In this document: in pieces, positions 35,603 through 43,694 of the stretch
Numbering within the stretch: the first letter of the stretch is position 1
Layout of the letters: each line of letters begins with the position of its first letter
Assembly: GCF_006715085.1 (NCBI RefSeq)
Contig: NZ_VFMM01000001.1
Location: 3,534,001-3,598,000 of the forward strand
DNA: 64,000 nucleotides
Direction of reading: 5' to 3'
Origin: Kribbella jejuensis
GTDB lineage: Bacteria; Actinomycetota; Actinomycetes; Propionibacteriales; Kribbellaceae
Position numbers and translations under genes: made by a program
Notes under the pieces: generated by a model
What the model saw: only the letters and a program-made list of their open reading frames with translations
Told to the model about the DNA's origin: nothing
Databases searched by the model: none

Positions 35603-36592
35603 CTACAGCCAGTTTTCGCGGGCGGCGTGGAGGGCTAGTTGGAAGCGGGTGCTGGCGCCGGTGCGGTTCATCAGGCGTTCGAGGTAGCGGAAGAATGTGC
35701 GGCGGCTGATGCCTAGCGTGCGGGCGATGGTGTCGTCGGCGGCGCCGGTGGCCAGGAGGGCCAGCAGGCGGCGTTCGATGGGTTCCAGGCGGTCGTCCTC
35801 GGTGCCTACCGACGCGTGCAGCGGGAGTGCGTTGCGCCAGCACAGCTCGAACATGCCGACCAGCGCGGTCAGCAGGCTGCTCGGGCGGATGATGAGCAGC
35901 GAACGGTTCACCTCGGTGTCGCGCACCGACATCGACACGTACGCGATCGAGGAGTCGATGATCGTCAGCTTCGCCGGTACGTCGGGCAGTACGCGCGCCT
36001 GCTCACCCGCCTCCACGCACGGCAGGATGTTCTCGGTCAGGTACCCGGGCACCTCGACGGACTCCGGCGAGTACACGACCCGGTAGGCGACGCCGCGCTT
36101 GAGGTGGTCGATCTCCTCCTGGTTCGGACCGCCGATGTAGTACGGCGGGGAGTCGATCGCGAGGATCTCGCGCTGCGCGCTGCCCTTGATCTGATGGATC
36201 CGCTCGACGATCGCGCTCCCGGTGACGACCTCGATCAGGTGCGTGGTCGACTCGTTGTGCACGGTCCGGCGGAACTCGTCGTACGCGTTCAGCACCTCGA
36301 TCCGGGCCTGCTTCAGCTCGGACTCGCGGCGCAGCGTCATCGCCTCCAGGCCGGCGTCCGGCGGCACCGGGAGGTACCGGGAGTGGTCCGAGCCGGAGCG
36401 CCGGGCCAGCCCGGCCTGCACCAGCCCGCCGAGCGTGCTGTCGATCGGCGCCTGCCGATCGGGGACGGCGTCGTCCAGTTCGGTGATCGACGACGGCCCG
36501 GTCCGCAGCAGGTGCTGGTAGACCTTGATCTCGTCGTCGTTGAGTCCGAGCACCCGCAAATGGTCGGCACGCTCCGTGTCCGTTGTGCTCAC
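35603..36592 (-). CDS. LuxR-type regulator with TrmB-like N-terminal HTH
   Basis: The 329-residue protein begins with a winged-helix region (LGLNDDEIKVYQHLLRTGPSSITELDDAV) of TrmB type. A middle sensor-like domain follows, with phospholipase-D-like/transcriptional-regulator features (REILAIDSPPYY, AKLTIIDSSIAYVSM). A C-terminal LuxR helix-turn-helix ends it (LEPIERRLLALLATGAADDTIARTLGISRRTFFRYLERLM). This combination is common in actinobacteria and controls varied secondary functions. I chose GTG 36592 because GGGAGGGGAGG lies just upstream. No obvious target gene is adjacent. Confidence 0.82.
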   Translation of the reverse strand: MSTTDTERADHLRVLGLNDDEIKVYQHLLRTGPSSITELDDAVPDRQAPIDSTLGGLVQAGLARRSGSDHSRYLPVPPDAGLEAMTLRRESELKQARIEVLNAYDEFRRTVHNESTTHLIEVVTGSAIVERIHQIKGSAQREILAIDSPPYYIGGPNQEEIDHLKRGVAYRVVYSPESVEVPGYLTENILPCVEAGEQARVLPDVPAKLTIIDSSIAYVSMSVRDTEVNRSLLIIRPSSLLTALVGMFELCWRNALPLHASVGTEDDRLEPIERRLLALLATGAADDTIARTLGISRRTFFRYLERLMNRTGASTRFQLALHAARENWL

Positions 36593-36774
36593 GACCCTCC
36601 CCTCCCTACCGATTGCTGTCACCGCCCGCTACCGCCCCTCCAGGTTAGAGGGGCCGATCCAGTCCCGAAGCCACTGTCCGTGTCGGCGCACATGCACGCA
36701 GCGATATTTGTTGTCCCGTCAGCATTGTTGTGCCGTGTCACCATCTGGCCACCACTTCTGCGCAGTCGTGAGCG
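36593..36774. other. Intergenic region right of the LuxR gene
   Basis: Apart from the ribosome site of the LuxR gene I see no gene, clear promoter or repeat in this stretch. Base composition is lower in GC than its surroundings around 36700-36780. Confidence 0.35.
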
Positions 36775-36839
36775 AGAATTGAGGTCCAGCAGCCCGGCGA
36801 CGGACCACCTGAGCGCCGCCGGGCTGCTGTTCCAATTCT
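36775..36839. repeat. Nested inverted repeat (long stem-loop)
   Basis: A perfect 13-bp repeat, CAGCAGCCCGGCG (36787-36799) with its complement at 36817-36829, encloses a 17-base loop. Outside it a second perfect pair, AGAATTG (36775-36781) and CAATTCT (36833-36839), extends the structure across small bulges. No gene end is next to it, so it is not an obvious terminator. It may be part of a small RNA or a protein-binding site. Confidence 0.7.
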
Positions 36840-36995
36840 GGCCCCAGTTGGCTGTCTCGTCAGCGGAGCCTGTTTCGGTTGGGTCTCGATCCCGGCGCAT
36901 CGGTGCCCTCGCACTTCCGTGCCATCACCGGCTGTGCCGGAGGGTGTACAAACTGTGGCATCTCCCATCGTGAGGCCGATCAGGAGGAGTGCCCG

Positions 36996-37268
36996 ATGCG
37001 ACCGGTTCCGCCCAGTGCCGCCGCCCGTCGTGTCCGGTGTGCCGTCCCCAGCGCGAAGGCATCTTTGCAGGGATCCCGCGTAGCGCTGTCCTCCAGTACC
37101 GGTCTCCGCCGGCCGATGACCGCCGCCCTGGTCCTCGCGCCGACGGTGGAACCCCGGGAGGTGCCGGCGGGTGCTCCGTGGATGGTGAGGCTGTCCATGG
37201 GGAGTCCGGACGTGCTGTTGCGTGTCACGTCCGGCCCACGTCCGCAGCTCCCGGGGTACCACTGCTAG
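36996..37268 (+). CDS. Possible 90-residue hypothetical protein
   Basis: ATG 36996 is preceded at 7 bases by a strong AGGAGGAG, the main reason to consider it real. The product is basic (start MRPVPPSAAARRVRC), Pro/Ser/Arg-rich and resembles no family I know. Third-position GC is about 80 %, lower than the confident genes here. Overlapping frames on both strands lack a comparable ribosome site. Confidence 0.38.
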   Translation: MRPVPPSAAARRVRCAVPSAKASLQGSRVALSSSTGLRRPMTAALVLAPTVEPREVPAGAPWMVRLSMGSPDVLLRVTSGPRPQLPGYHC

Positions 37269-37358
37269 CACCTGGTGTGCCGGGTCACGTCAACTTCCGG
37301 CACAGGCGTAGCGTCGTACCGATGAATTGACCGCGATTTGACTTGCCTGCAACGCGTT

Positions 37359-37388
37359 TTGGCCGTCGCTGGCTGTCAAATGTATATT
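37359..37388 (+). promoter_or_regulatory. Promoter of the glycopolymer operon
   Basis: TTGGCC (37359-37364) and TATATT (37383-37388) are 18 bases apart, and the region around the -10 is locally AT-rich. Transcription would start near 37395, giving a leader of about 95 bases before the first small frame at 37490. Confidence 0.55.
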
Positions 37389-37438
37389 CCGGATAACGAT
37401 CGGCGAAGGACGACGCAGGTGTTGTGGATGCAGCGGGG

Positions 37439-37469
37439 AACGACGTTTGGTTGCCGTCCGTACGTCGTT
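37439..37469 (+). promoter_or_regulatory. Hairpin in the glycopolymer operon leader
   Basis: AACGACGT (37439-37446) and ACGTCGTT (37462-37469) form a perfect 8-bp inverted repeat with a 15-base loop. It lies just upstream of the AAGGAGGA ribosome site (37477-37484) of the small leader frame, so it could act in RNA as a translation control element or in DNA as an operator. Confidence 0.45.
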
Positions 37470-37489
37470 GCTCACTAAGGAGGACCGCT

Positions 37490-37630
37490 GTGTCGTCGGC
37501 GTCCGAGCGGATCCGCTACTCTGCTTCCCGGTCCGCGTGGCACACCGCCGTACCCCGGGCGGCAACCGCCGAAACCCAGGTGATCGGCCCATCGTGGATC
37601 CAACTTCCGGCAGAGAGAGGCATCGCCTGA
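37490..37630 (+). CDS. 46-residue leader ORF coupled to the export permease
   Basis: GTG 37490 follows a strong AAGGAGGA by 5 bases and its TGA (37628-37630) directly abuts the permease ATG at 37631. The peptide (start MSSASERIRYSAS) has no membrane segment or known motif. It may exist to couple translation to the permease or may simply be the 5' leader being read. Codon use is less biased than in the genes that follow. Confidence 0.4.
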   Translation: MSSASERIRYSASRSAWHTAVPRAATAETQVIGPSWIQLPAERGIA

Positions 37631-38497
37631 ATGAACGCGACTAGCGTCGACGAGGAGTTCAACCCGTCGGTGCACGTGTACGAACCGCACAAGGTCGGTC
37701 TGCCGGCTCTGCGCCCGTACTTCAAGGCGCTCTGGCAGCGGCGGGAGTTCGCGGCGGAGATGTCCCGGACGAACATCCGGGGTGCGCACACGAACACCTT
37801 CTTCGGACAGGTGTGGCTGGTGCTGAACCCGCTGCTCCTCGCCCTGGTGTACTACCTGCTCACCGACATCATCGCGGGCGGTGGCGCCCGCGTGGATGCC
37901 GGACTGCGGTTCGCTCACATGTGCGGCGGCCTGTTCGCCTTCTACTACTTCTCGGGTGCGATGACGGCCGGCGCGGCCAGCGTCGTCGGCGGCGGCAAGC
38001 TGCTGCTGAACCAGTCGTTCCCGCGGATGCTGCTGCCGTTGTCGGCGGTCCGGACCGCGTTCTTCCGGTTCCTGCCGACCCTGGTTGTGTACATCGCCAT
38101 CCACGTCCTGATGGGACAGAAGCTGCGCTGGCAGATGCTGCTGGCCCCGGCCTTCCTGATCATGCTGACGGTCTTCGCCGCCGGGATGGGAATGATCTTC
38201 GCCGCACTGCAGGTGTACTTCCGCGACACCGCGAGCTTCCTGCCGTACTTCGTGCGGATCTGGCTCTACATGTCCCCGGTGTTGTGGTTCGCCGAGCAGG
38301 CACCCGCGAAGTTCAAGGGCTTCATCCAGTACAACCCGCTCTACCCACTGCTCGGCGGTTGGACCGACCTGCTCGTCAAGGGTCACGTCCCGGTCGTCAA
38401 GATGTGGATCGGCGGCGGCTTCTGGGCGGTGCTGGCCTTCGTCGTGGGCTCGTTGTTCTTCATGTCGAGGGAGCGTGATTTCGTTGTCCGTCTCTGA
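37631..38497 (+). CDS. Polysaccharide export ABC permease (Wzm/TagG family)
   Basis: The 288-residue protein has a cytoplasmic N-terminus and six membrane helices of ABC-2 type, with family sequences FFGQVWLVLNPLLLALVYYLLTDI, FPRMLLPLSAV and AALQVYFRDTASFLPYFVRIWLYMSPVLW. With the next gene it moves an undecaprenyl-linked or similar glycopolymer from cytoplasm to the cell surface. It heads the almost gapless surface-glycan operon. Confidence 0.92.
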   Translation: MNATSVDEEFNPSVHVYEPHKVGLPALRPYFKALWQRREFAAEMSRTNIRGAHTNTFFGQVWLVLNPLLLALVYYLLTDIIAGGGARVDAGLRFAHMCGGLFAFYYFSGAMTAGAASVVGGGKLLLNQSFPRMLLPLSAVRTAFFRFLPTLVVYIAIHVLMGQKLRWQMLLAPAFLIMLTVFAAGMGMIFAALQVYFRDTASFLPYFVRIWLYMSPVLWFAEQAPAKFKGFIQYNPLYPLLGGWTDLLVKGHVPVVKMWIGGGFWAVLAFVVGSLFFMSRERDFVVRL

Positions 38498-39302
38498 GAC
38501 CGAGAAGAAGCCGATGCAGAAGAGCACGTCGAACATGCCGGCCGTCAAGGTGCAGGACGTGTCGATCACCTACCGGACCACGTTCGAGCGGGTGCCGACC
38601 TTCAAGAGCGCGATCGTCCGGCTGGGCCGCGGCGAGCGTGCGGTCCGCGAGGTCAAGGCCGTCCAGAACGTGTCGTTCGACGTGAACCACGGCACGACGA
38701 TCGGCATCATCGGCGCGAACGGCGCCGGCAAGTCGACGCTGATGCGGTCGATCGCCGGCATCCTGCCGCCGACTTCGGGCCGGATCGAGGTGCACGGCCG
38801 GGTCTCGACGCTGCTGTCGCTGGGTGTCGGCTTCAACGCCGCCCTGTCCGGCAAGGAAAACGTGGTCCTCGGTGGGCTGGCGGCCGGTCTGAGCCGCAAG
38901 GAGATCGAGGCGCGGTACGAGGAGATCGCCGAGTTCGCCGAGCTCGGTGACTTCATGGAGATGCCGATGCGGACGTACTCGTCCGGCATGTTCAGCCGGC
39001 TGGCGTTCTCGGTCGCGGTGCACATGGACCCCGACATCCTGATGATCGACGAGGCGCTGTCGGCCGGTGACGCGTCGTTCAAGACCAAGGCCGCGGCGAA
39101 GATGTCCGAGCTGGTCTCGAACAGCCGCACGATGTTCCTGGTCAGCCACGCGATGAGCAGTGTCCGCGAGATGTGCAACGACTGCATCTGGCTGCACAAG
39201 GGCAAGCTGATGATGCGCGGCGAACCCAACGAGGTCATCCAGGCCTACACCAAGTTCCTGCAGGTCGGGGAAGAAGAAGCTGTCTCACTCGAGGACCTCT
39301 GA
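38475..39302 (+). CDS. Polysaccharide export ABC ATPase (Wzt/TagH family)
   Basis: The ATPase has Walker A GANGAGKST, the SSGMFSRLAFSVAV signature region, Walker B ILMIDEALSAGD and the switch motif LVSHAMSSVREMC, typical of the Wzt/TagH/RfbE branch. At 275 residues it lacks the C-terminal sugar-binding domain that long Wzt proteins use to recognise a capped chain end, so export is probably not gated by a terminal modification on this subunit. The start is uncertain: GTG 38475 overlaps the permease, TTG 38484 has the better spaced GAGGGAG, and ATG 38514 is possible. Confidence 0.92.
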   Translation: MISLSVSETEKKPMQKSTSNMPAVKVQDVSITYRTTFERVPTFKSAIVRLGRGERAVREVKAVQNVSFDVNHGTTIGIIGANGAGKSTLMRSIAGILPPTSGRIEVHGRVSTLLSLGVGFNAALSGKENVVLGGLAAGLSRKEIEARYEEIAEFAELGDFMEMPMRTYSSGMFSRLAFSVAVHMDPDILMIDEALSAGDASFKTKAAAKMSELVSNSRTMFLVSHAMSSVREMCNDCIWLHKGKLMMRGEPNEVIQAYTKFLQVGEEEAVSLEDL

Positions 39303-39305
39303 GCG

Positions 39306-40400
39306 ATGTCTCGCAGCACGGCGCCGGACGTGGGGATCATCACGACCGGCCACGACGTGGCCGATGCGCGCCTGCACAAGATCACCGCGGCCCTGCAGCA
39401 CCGCGACCTGAGTGTCGAGCTGTGGGGCCTCGGTGATGCCGAGGGTGGTCCGGCCGGCGCCATGGTGCACGCCGGGCCGCGCGGCAACCTGGTGCAGCGG
39501 CTGGCCCGCACCGCCGTACTGCCCTGGCGGACCAAGGCCAAGGTGGTGATGACGGTCGACCCGGACATGATTCCGGTCACCCGGCTCGTCACTACGCTGC
39601 GGCGGCGGAAGCTCGTCGTCGACGTACACGAGGACTACGAGCGGCTGCTGGCCGACCGGGCCTGGGCGCAGGGGCCTGCCGGCCTGCCGGCCCGGTTGAT
39701 CGTTCGCGCGGGGTCGAAGCTGGCCGCGGGTGCCGATCTCACCGTGGTCGCCGACTCGCATCTCGCGCCGCACCAGGCCAAACACCGCCTAGTGGTGCAG
39801 AACCTGCCCGACCACGGTTTCCTGGCGCCGTCCCCGCCGACCGGCGCACCGCGCGCGGTGTACGTCGGGGACCTGCGCACCAGCCGTGGTCTGTTCGACA
39901 TGGTCGAGACCGTCGCCGCGGCGCCGGAGTGGTCCCTCGACCTGGTCGGCCCGGTCGCACCCTCGGACCGGGAGCAGATCGAAGCCCGGATCGCGCAGCC
40001 CGACGTCGGTGGCCGGGTCCGGCTGCACGGGCGCCAGCCACCCGCCGACGCCTGGCGGATCGCGCACGGCGCCTGGGCGAGCCTGGCCATGCTGCAGCCG
40101 ACGCCGGCGTTCATCGAAGCGATGCCGTCGAAGATCTACGAGTACCTCGCCAGCGGTCTTCCCGTTCTCTCCACCCGGCTGCCCCGGCAGTCGAAGGTGA
40201 TCGAGGAGTCCGGTGGCGGAGTCCTGGTGGACTCGGTGGCGGAAGCGTCCGAGACCTTGCGGCGTTGGTCCGCGGATCCCGGTGAGCTGGAGAAGCTGCG
40301 TGATCACGCACTGCAGTGGGCGGCGGACCACCTGTCCACGACCACGCCGTACGACGAACTGGCCGACGCAATTATCGATCTCTTAAAAGGACCTGCATGA
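39306..40400 (+). CDS. Glycosyltransferase, GT4-like (GT-B fold)
   Basis: The 364-residue protein has a two-domain GT-B layout: an N-terminal domain with VVDVHEDYERLL and a C-terminal donor domain with RAVYVGDLRTSRGLFDMVE and the nucleotide-sugar motif AFIEAMPSKIYEYLASGLPVLSTRLP. It probably adds a sugar to a lipid-linked glycan on the inner face of the membrane. It lies 3 bases after the ATPase and overlaps the next gene by 4. Donor and acceptor are unknown. Confidence 0.87.
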   Translation: MSRSTAPDVGIITTGHDVADARLHKITAALQHRDLSVELWGLGDAEGGPAGAMVHAGPRGNLVQRLARTAVLPWRTKAKVVMTVDPDMIPVTRLVTTLRRRKLVVDVHEDYERLLADRAWAQGPAGLPARLIVRAGSKLAAGADLTVVADSHLAPHQAKHRLVVQNLPDHGFLAPSPPTGAPRAVYVGDLRTSRGLFDMVETVAAAPEWSLDLVGPVAPSDREQIEARIAQPDVGGRVRLHGRQPPADAWRIAHGAWASLAMLQPTPAFIEAMPSKIYEYLASGLPVLSTRLPRQSKVIEESGGGVLVDSVAEASETLRRWSADPGELEKLRDHALQWAADHLSTTTPYDELADAIIDLLKGPA

Positions 40401-41719
40401 CCGACCGCCCACACCTGTTGTACGTCGCCTGGGGCTTCCCGCCCTGCCGGGGCGGCGGTGTCTACCGGGCACTGGCCACGGCCAACCGGTTCGCCGCGCT
40501 CGGCTGGAAGGTGACCGTGCTGACGGCCGACCGCGACACGTTCTTCCGGTTCACCGGTGCGGACCTGACCCTCGAGGAGCGGGTGGACCCGTCCGTCGAG
40601 GTCGTCCGGGTCCCGTTCGAGTGGCCGATCCTGGAGGCCGACCTGCGCCGCTGGTCCAAGCGTCGCGCGGCGAACCCCAAGCTCTGGGCCAAGTGGCGCA
40701 CCAAGCAGGACCAGATCCCGTTCCCGGAGAGCGGGTACGGTCCCTGGCGCTCGGTGATCGAGAAGGCCGCGGAGCGGATCCACAAGGCGCACAAGGTCGA
40801 CCTGACGGTCGCCACCGCCAACCCGCACGTCGCGTTCACGGCGGCGTACCACCTGCACAAGAAGTTCCAGGTGCCGTACGTGATGGACTACCGGGACGCG
40901 TGGCTGCTGGACGTCTTCACCGGCGACCGGCTGCACGAGCCGAACAGCCGCGCCGCCCGCTGGGAGAAGAAGCTGGTGGAGTCCGCGCGCGAGGTCTGGT
41001 TCGTGAACGACCCGATCAAGGACTGGCACGAGAAGCTCTACCCGGCGCAGGCGTCGAAGATGCACACGGTCGCGAACGGGTTCGACCCGGACCTGGTGCC
41101 GGACACGCAGGACCGGGGCGCGGTCACCGACCGCCCGCTGGTCTTCGGGTACGTCGGCACCGTGTCGCCGAAGGTGCCGCTCAAGGAGTTCGTCGAGGGC
41201 TGGCAGCTCGCGAAGGAGCAGTCGTCCGAGCTCGCGGGCGCGAAGGCCAAGATCTACGGCTACCTGGGGTACTACGCGCAGCCGCGGGCAGACATGCTCG
41301 CGACGATCAACGCGGCCGCGGACGCCGGGGTCAGCTACGAGGGTCCGGTCGGCAAGGCCGAGATCGCGAAGGCGTACGACGAGTTCGACGCGCAGCTGCT
41401 GATGCTGGGCAAGGGACGGTACGTGACCAGCGGCAAGGTGTTCGAGTACCTGGCGACCGGGTTGCCGGTGGTGTCGGTGCACGACCCGGAGAACGCCGCG
41501 TCCGATGTGCTGCGTGGGCATCCGCTGTGGTTCCCGGTGTCGGACGTGACGCCGGAGGCGATCGCGGCCGCGCTGATCGAGGCGGCGCACGCGGCACGCA
41601 CCGCGGACGAGGGGATCCGGGCGAAGGCGCGCGAGTTCGGTGCGTCGTACCGGCGTGATCTGCAGCTGGATCCGCGGATCGAAGCGCTGGCTGCAAGCGT
41701 GCAGGGGGTCGCGGCATGA
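40397..41719 (+). CDS. Glycosyltransferase, GT4 family
   Basis: The 440-residue protein begins with the glycine-rich GFPPCRGGGVYRAL typical of GT4 enzymes (ATG 40397, overlapping the previous TGA, with AAAAGGA upstream). It has HVAFTAAYHLHKKFQVPYVMDYRDAW in the acceptor domain, and FGYVGTVSPKVPLKEFVEGWQLA and KVFEYLATGLPVVSVHDPEN in the donor domain. It is a cytoplasmic transferase in the surface-glycan operon. Specificity unknown. Confidence 0.9.
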   Translation: MTDRPHLLYVAWGFPPCRGGGVYRALATANRFAALGWKVTVLTADRDTFFRFTGADLTLEERVDPSVEVVRVPFEWPILEADLRRWSKRRAANPKLWAKWRTKQDQIPFPESGYGPWRSVIEKAAERIHKAHKVDLTVATANPHVAFTAAYHLHKKFQVPYVMDYRDAWLLDVFTGDRLHEPNSRAARWEKKLVESAREVWFVNDPIKDWHEKLYPAQASKMHTVANGFDPDLVPDTQDRGAVTDRPLVFGYVGTVSPKVPLKEFVEGWQLAKEQSSELAGAKAKIYGYLGYYAQPRADMLATINAAADAGVSYEGPVGKAEIAKAYDEFDAQLLMLGKGRYVTSGKVFEYLATGLPVVSVHDPENAASDVLRGHPLWFPVSDVTPEAIAAALIEAAHAARTADEGIRAKAREFGASYRRDLQLDPRIEALAASVQGVAA

Positions 41720-42498
41720 GCAAGGTTGTGTTGCTGTCGACGCGGCGGCTTCCGCCGACGTACTTCGACCAGGTTCGTGAGGACCTCGGTGACCAGGACA
41801 TCACCATCGATGTCGTCGGCTGGGTCGCTCCGTCGGACTGGGTTGCCGACAAGGTCAACTCGTTCACGCTGATCGGCCCCGGCCGGATGCCGGCCGCCCC
41901 GGCCGAGCCGGAGCCGACCACCGAGCCGACGGACGAGGCGCCCGACGCTGTCATCGCACCGGAAGCCGTCGCCGACCCGGAATCCGTCGTCGAGGACGAG
42001 GCGAAGGTAGCCCCCGCCGCCGCCCAGGTAGCTGCCGCCGGCAGCGAAGCATCGGCCGGCACCGCGAGCGGTGCAAGCACCGCCGACGCCGGTACCGCCG
42101 GCGCGGGCGCTGCCCCCACTTCATCCACCCCGCCCGCCGCGGCGAAGCCGCGGCCTACCGGCGCGAAGCGGGTTGTCAAGGCGGTCGAGTGGCGGGCGCG
42201 GAAGGCCCGGAAGGTTGCCGGGAAGATGTTGCCTCCGGCAATTAAGGGGTCGAAGCCGGTCAAGTTCCTGCGCGGGCAGCGGGCCACCAGTGATCTCGGG
42301 AAGACGTACTGGGAGCGCGTGCTGAGCCGTCGGGACGTGCTGACCACGATCGACCAGGCCGACGTCGTGATCGCGCTGGACGCGGGCGCGATCTGGGCCG
42401 GCTGGAACCTCGGTCAGCGCAAGGCCAGCACCCCGGTGGTGCTCGGTCTGCCCGCCGCGCGCCGCGAGCTCGACATGATGAAGGTACCTACGACGTAA
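41716..42498 (+). CDS. Unrecognised protein with Ala/Pro/Glu-rich linker
   Basis: I do not recognise this 260-residue protein. Residues 1-58 are alpha/beta-like (VVLLSTRRLPPTYFDQVREDLG, DITIDVVGWVAPSDW). Residues about 60-148 are a low-complexity Ala/Pro/Glu/Thr linker. Residues 150-190 are strongly basic, and 190-260 look like a Rossmann half (TIDQADVVIALDAGAIWAGWNLGQRKASTPVVLGLPAARRELDMM). It overlaps both neighbours (4 bases and 1 base), so it is made with the glycosyltransferases. It could be a scaffold or a decayed GT-B protein in which the linker replaced the middle. Confidence 0.75.
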   Translation: MSKVVLLSTRRLPPTYFDQVREDLGDQDITIDVVGWVAPSDWVADKVNSFTLIGPGRMPAAPAEPEPTTEPTDEAPDAVIAPEAVADPESVVEDEAKVAPAAAQVAAAGSEASAGTASGASTADAGTAGAGAAPTSSTPPAAAKPRPTGAKRVVKAVEWRARKARKVAGKMLPPAIKGSKPVKFLRGQRATSDLGKTYWERVLSRRDVLTTIDQADVVIALDAGAIWAGWNLGQRKASTPVVLGLPAARRELDMMKVPTT

Positions 42499-43694
42499 TG
42501 GGTGACACAGTGACGGTGACGCGTGCGATCCGCGAGCACCTGCCGGCGCCGTTGGCCCGGACCGCGGGAGCGGTCCGGCGGCGCCTGCGCGGCTTGCGGT
42601 ACTCGTACGCGGCCCTGCCGGCGTTCCCGCCGGTAGCGACGACGCCCGTGCGGATGCTGGTCGGCCCGACCAACTCCGCCGGGCAGGGTCACGCCTGGGC
42701 ACAGGCCGCGAAGACCCTGCCGGACGTCGACGCCGTCTCGTTCGCCCTGCAACGCAAGGGCCAGTTCGAATTCCCCAATGACTACGGCGTACCGCTGGCC
42801 TGGTTCGGCCAGCCGCGCTGGCAACGCGCCCAGCAGCAGTACGTCGAGCAGTACACGCACGTGCTGGTGGAGTCGCTGCGCCCGTTGTTCGGCGCCCGCG
42901 GTCACGCCGACGCCGTACCGGACATCGAGGCGCTGCTGGGCAAGGGCGTCGACGTCGCGCTGCTGTTCCACGGTTCCGACATCCGGCTGCCCAGCCGGCA
43001 CGCGAAGCGCGAGCGCTGGTCGCCGTTCACCCCGGGCGACGAGCTGACCGATCGGCTCGAGCCGCAGGCCCGCCGGCACGCGGAGATCGTCGAGGCGCTG
43101 GGCCTGCCGGTCTTCGTCTCCACGGTCGACCTGCTGGACGACGTACCGAACGCCCACTGGTTGCCGGTCGCGATCGATCCGCAGCGGTGGCAGCTGGCCG
43201 CGCGGCCGCTGTTCGAGCTCGACAAGCCGGTCGTCGCGCACGTCCCGTCGAACGCGAAGCTCAAGGGCACGCAGGAGATCGACGAGGTGCTCACCGGGCT
43301 GCAGGAGCGGGGCCTGATCGAGTACCGGCGGATCACCGGCGTGCCGAACCACCAGATGCCCGCCGTGATCGGTGCCGCGGACATCGTTGTCGATCAATTG
43401 CACATCGGCCTGTACGGCGTGGCGGCCGTGGAGGCCCTGGCGGCCGGGCGGATCGTGGTTTCGTACGTCGGTGATTCGGTGCGCCGGCGGGTGCGTAGTC
43501 TGGCCGGGCGAGAGGTGCCGATCGTGGAGGCGGATCCCGACACCCTGGGTGATGTCGTCTCCGGTCTGATCGCTGATCGTGAGGCCGCCGCAGCGCACGC
43601 GTCCGCCGGCCCCGGATTCGTGGCGGAGTTGCACGACGGACGCCGCTCGGCCGAAGTACTGAGAAGTTGGCTCATCGAGAAGGAGATCCTGTGA
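42498..43694 (+). CDS. Glycosyltransferase-like protein, paralogue of the 50006 protein's C-terminal half
   Basis: The 398-residue protein has a basic N-terminal stretch of about 50 residues and then a GT-B-like module: MLVGPTNSAGQGHAWAQ, LLFHGSDIRLPSRHAKRERWSPF, VFVSTVDLLDDVPNAHWLPVAID, and ADIVVDQLHIGLYGVAAVEALAAGRIVVSYVGD. The same series of motifs in the same order makes up residues about 526-870 of the protein at 50006-52630. The acidic ADIVVDQ...EALAAG segment corresponds to a donor-sugar site. TAATG links it to the upstream gene; its stop overlaps the next GTG. Confidence 0.8.
   Translation: MGDTVTVTRAIREHLPAPLARTAGAVRRRLRGLRYSYAALPAFPPVATTPVRMLVGPTNSAGQGHAWAQAAKTLPDVDAVSFALQRKGQFEFPNDYGVPLAWFGQPRWQRAQQQYVEQYTHVLVESLRPLFGARGHADAVPDIEALLGKGVDVALLFHGSDIRLPSRHAKRERWSPFTPGDELTDRLEPQARRHAEIVEALGLPVFVSTVDLLDDVPNAHWLPVAIDPQRWQLAARPLFELDKPVVAHVPSNAKLKGTQEIDEVLTGLQERGLIEYRRITGVPNHQMPAVIGAADIVVDQLHIGLYGVAAVEALAAGRIVVSYVGDSVRRRVRSLAGREVPIVEADPDTLGDVVSGLIADREAAAAHASAGPGFVAELHDGRRSAEVLRSWLIEKEIL

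Noticed and set aside
36738..37271. 177-codon minus-strand frame in the gap before the glycan operon
   Set aside because: No ribosome site, no family motif, and it crosses the nested inverted repeat and the better supported plus-strand small ORF.
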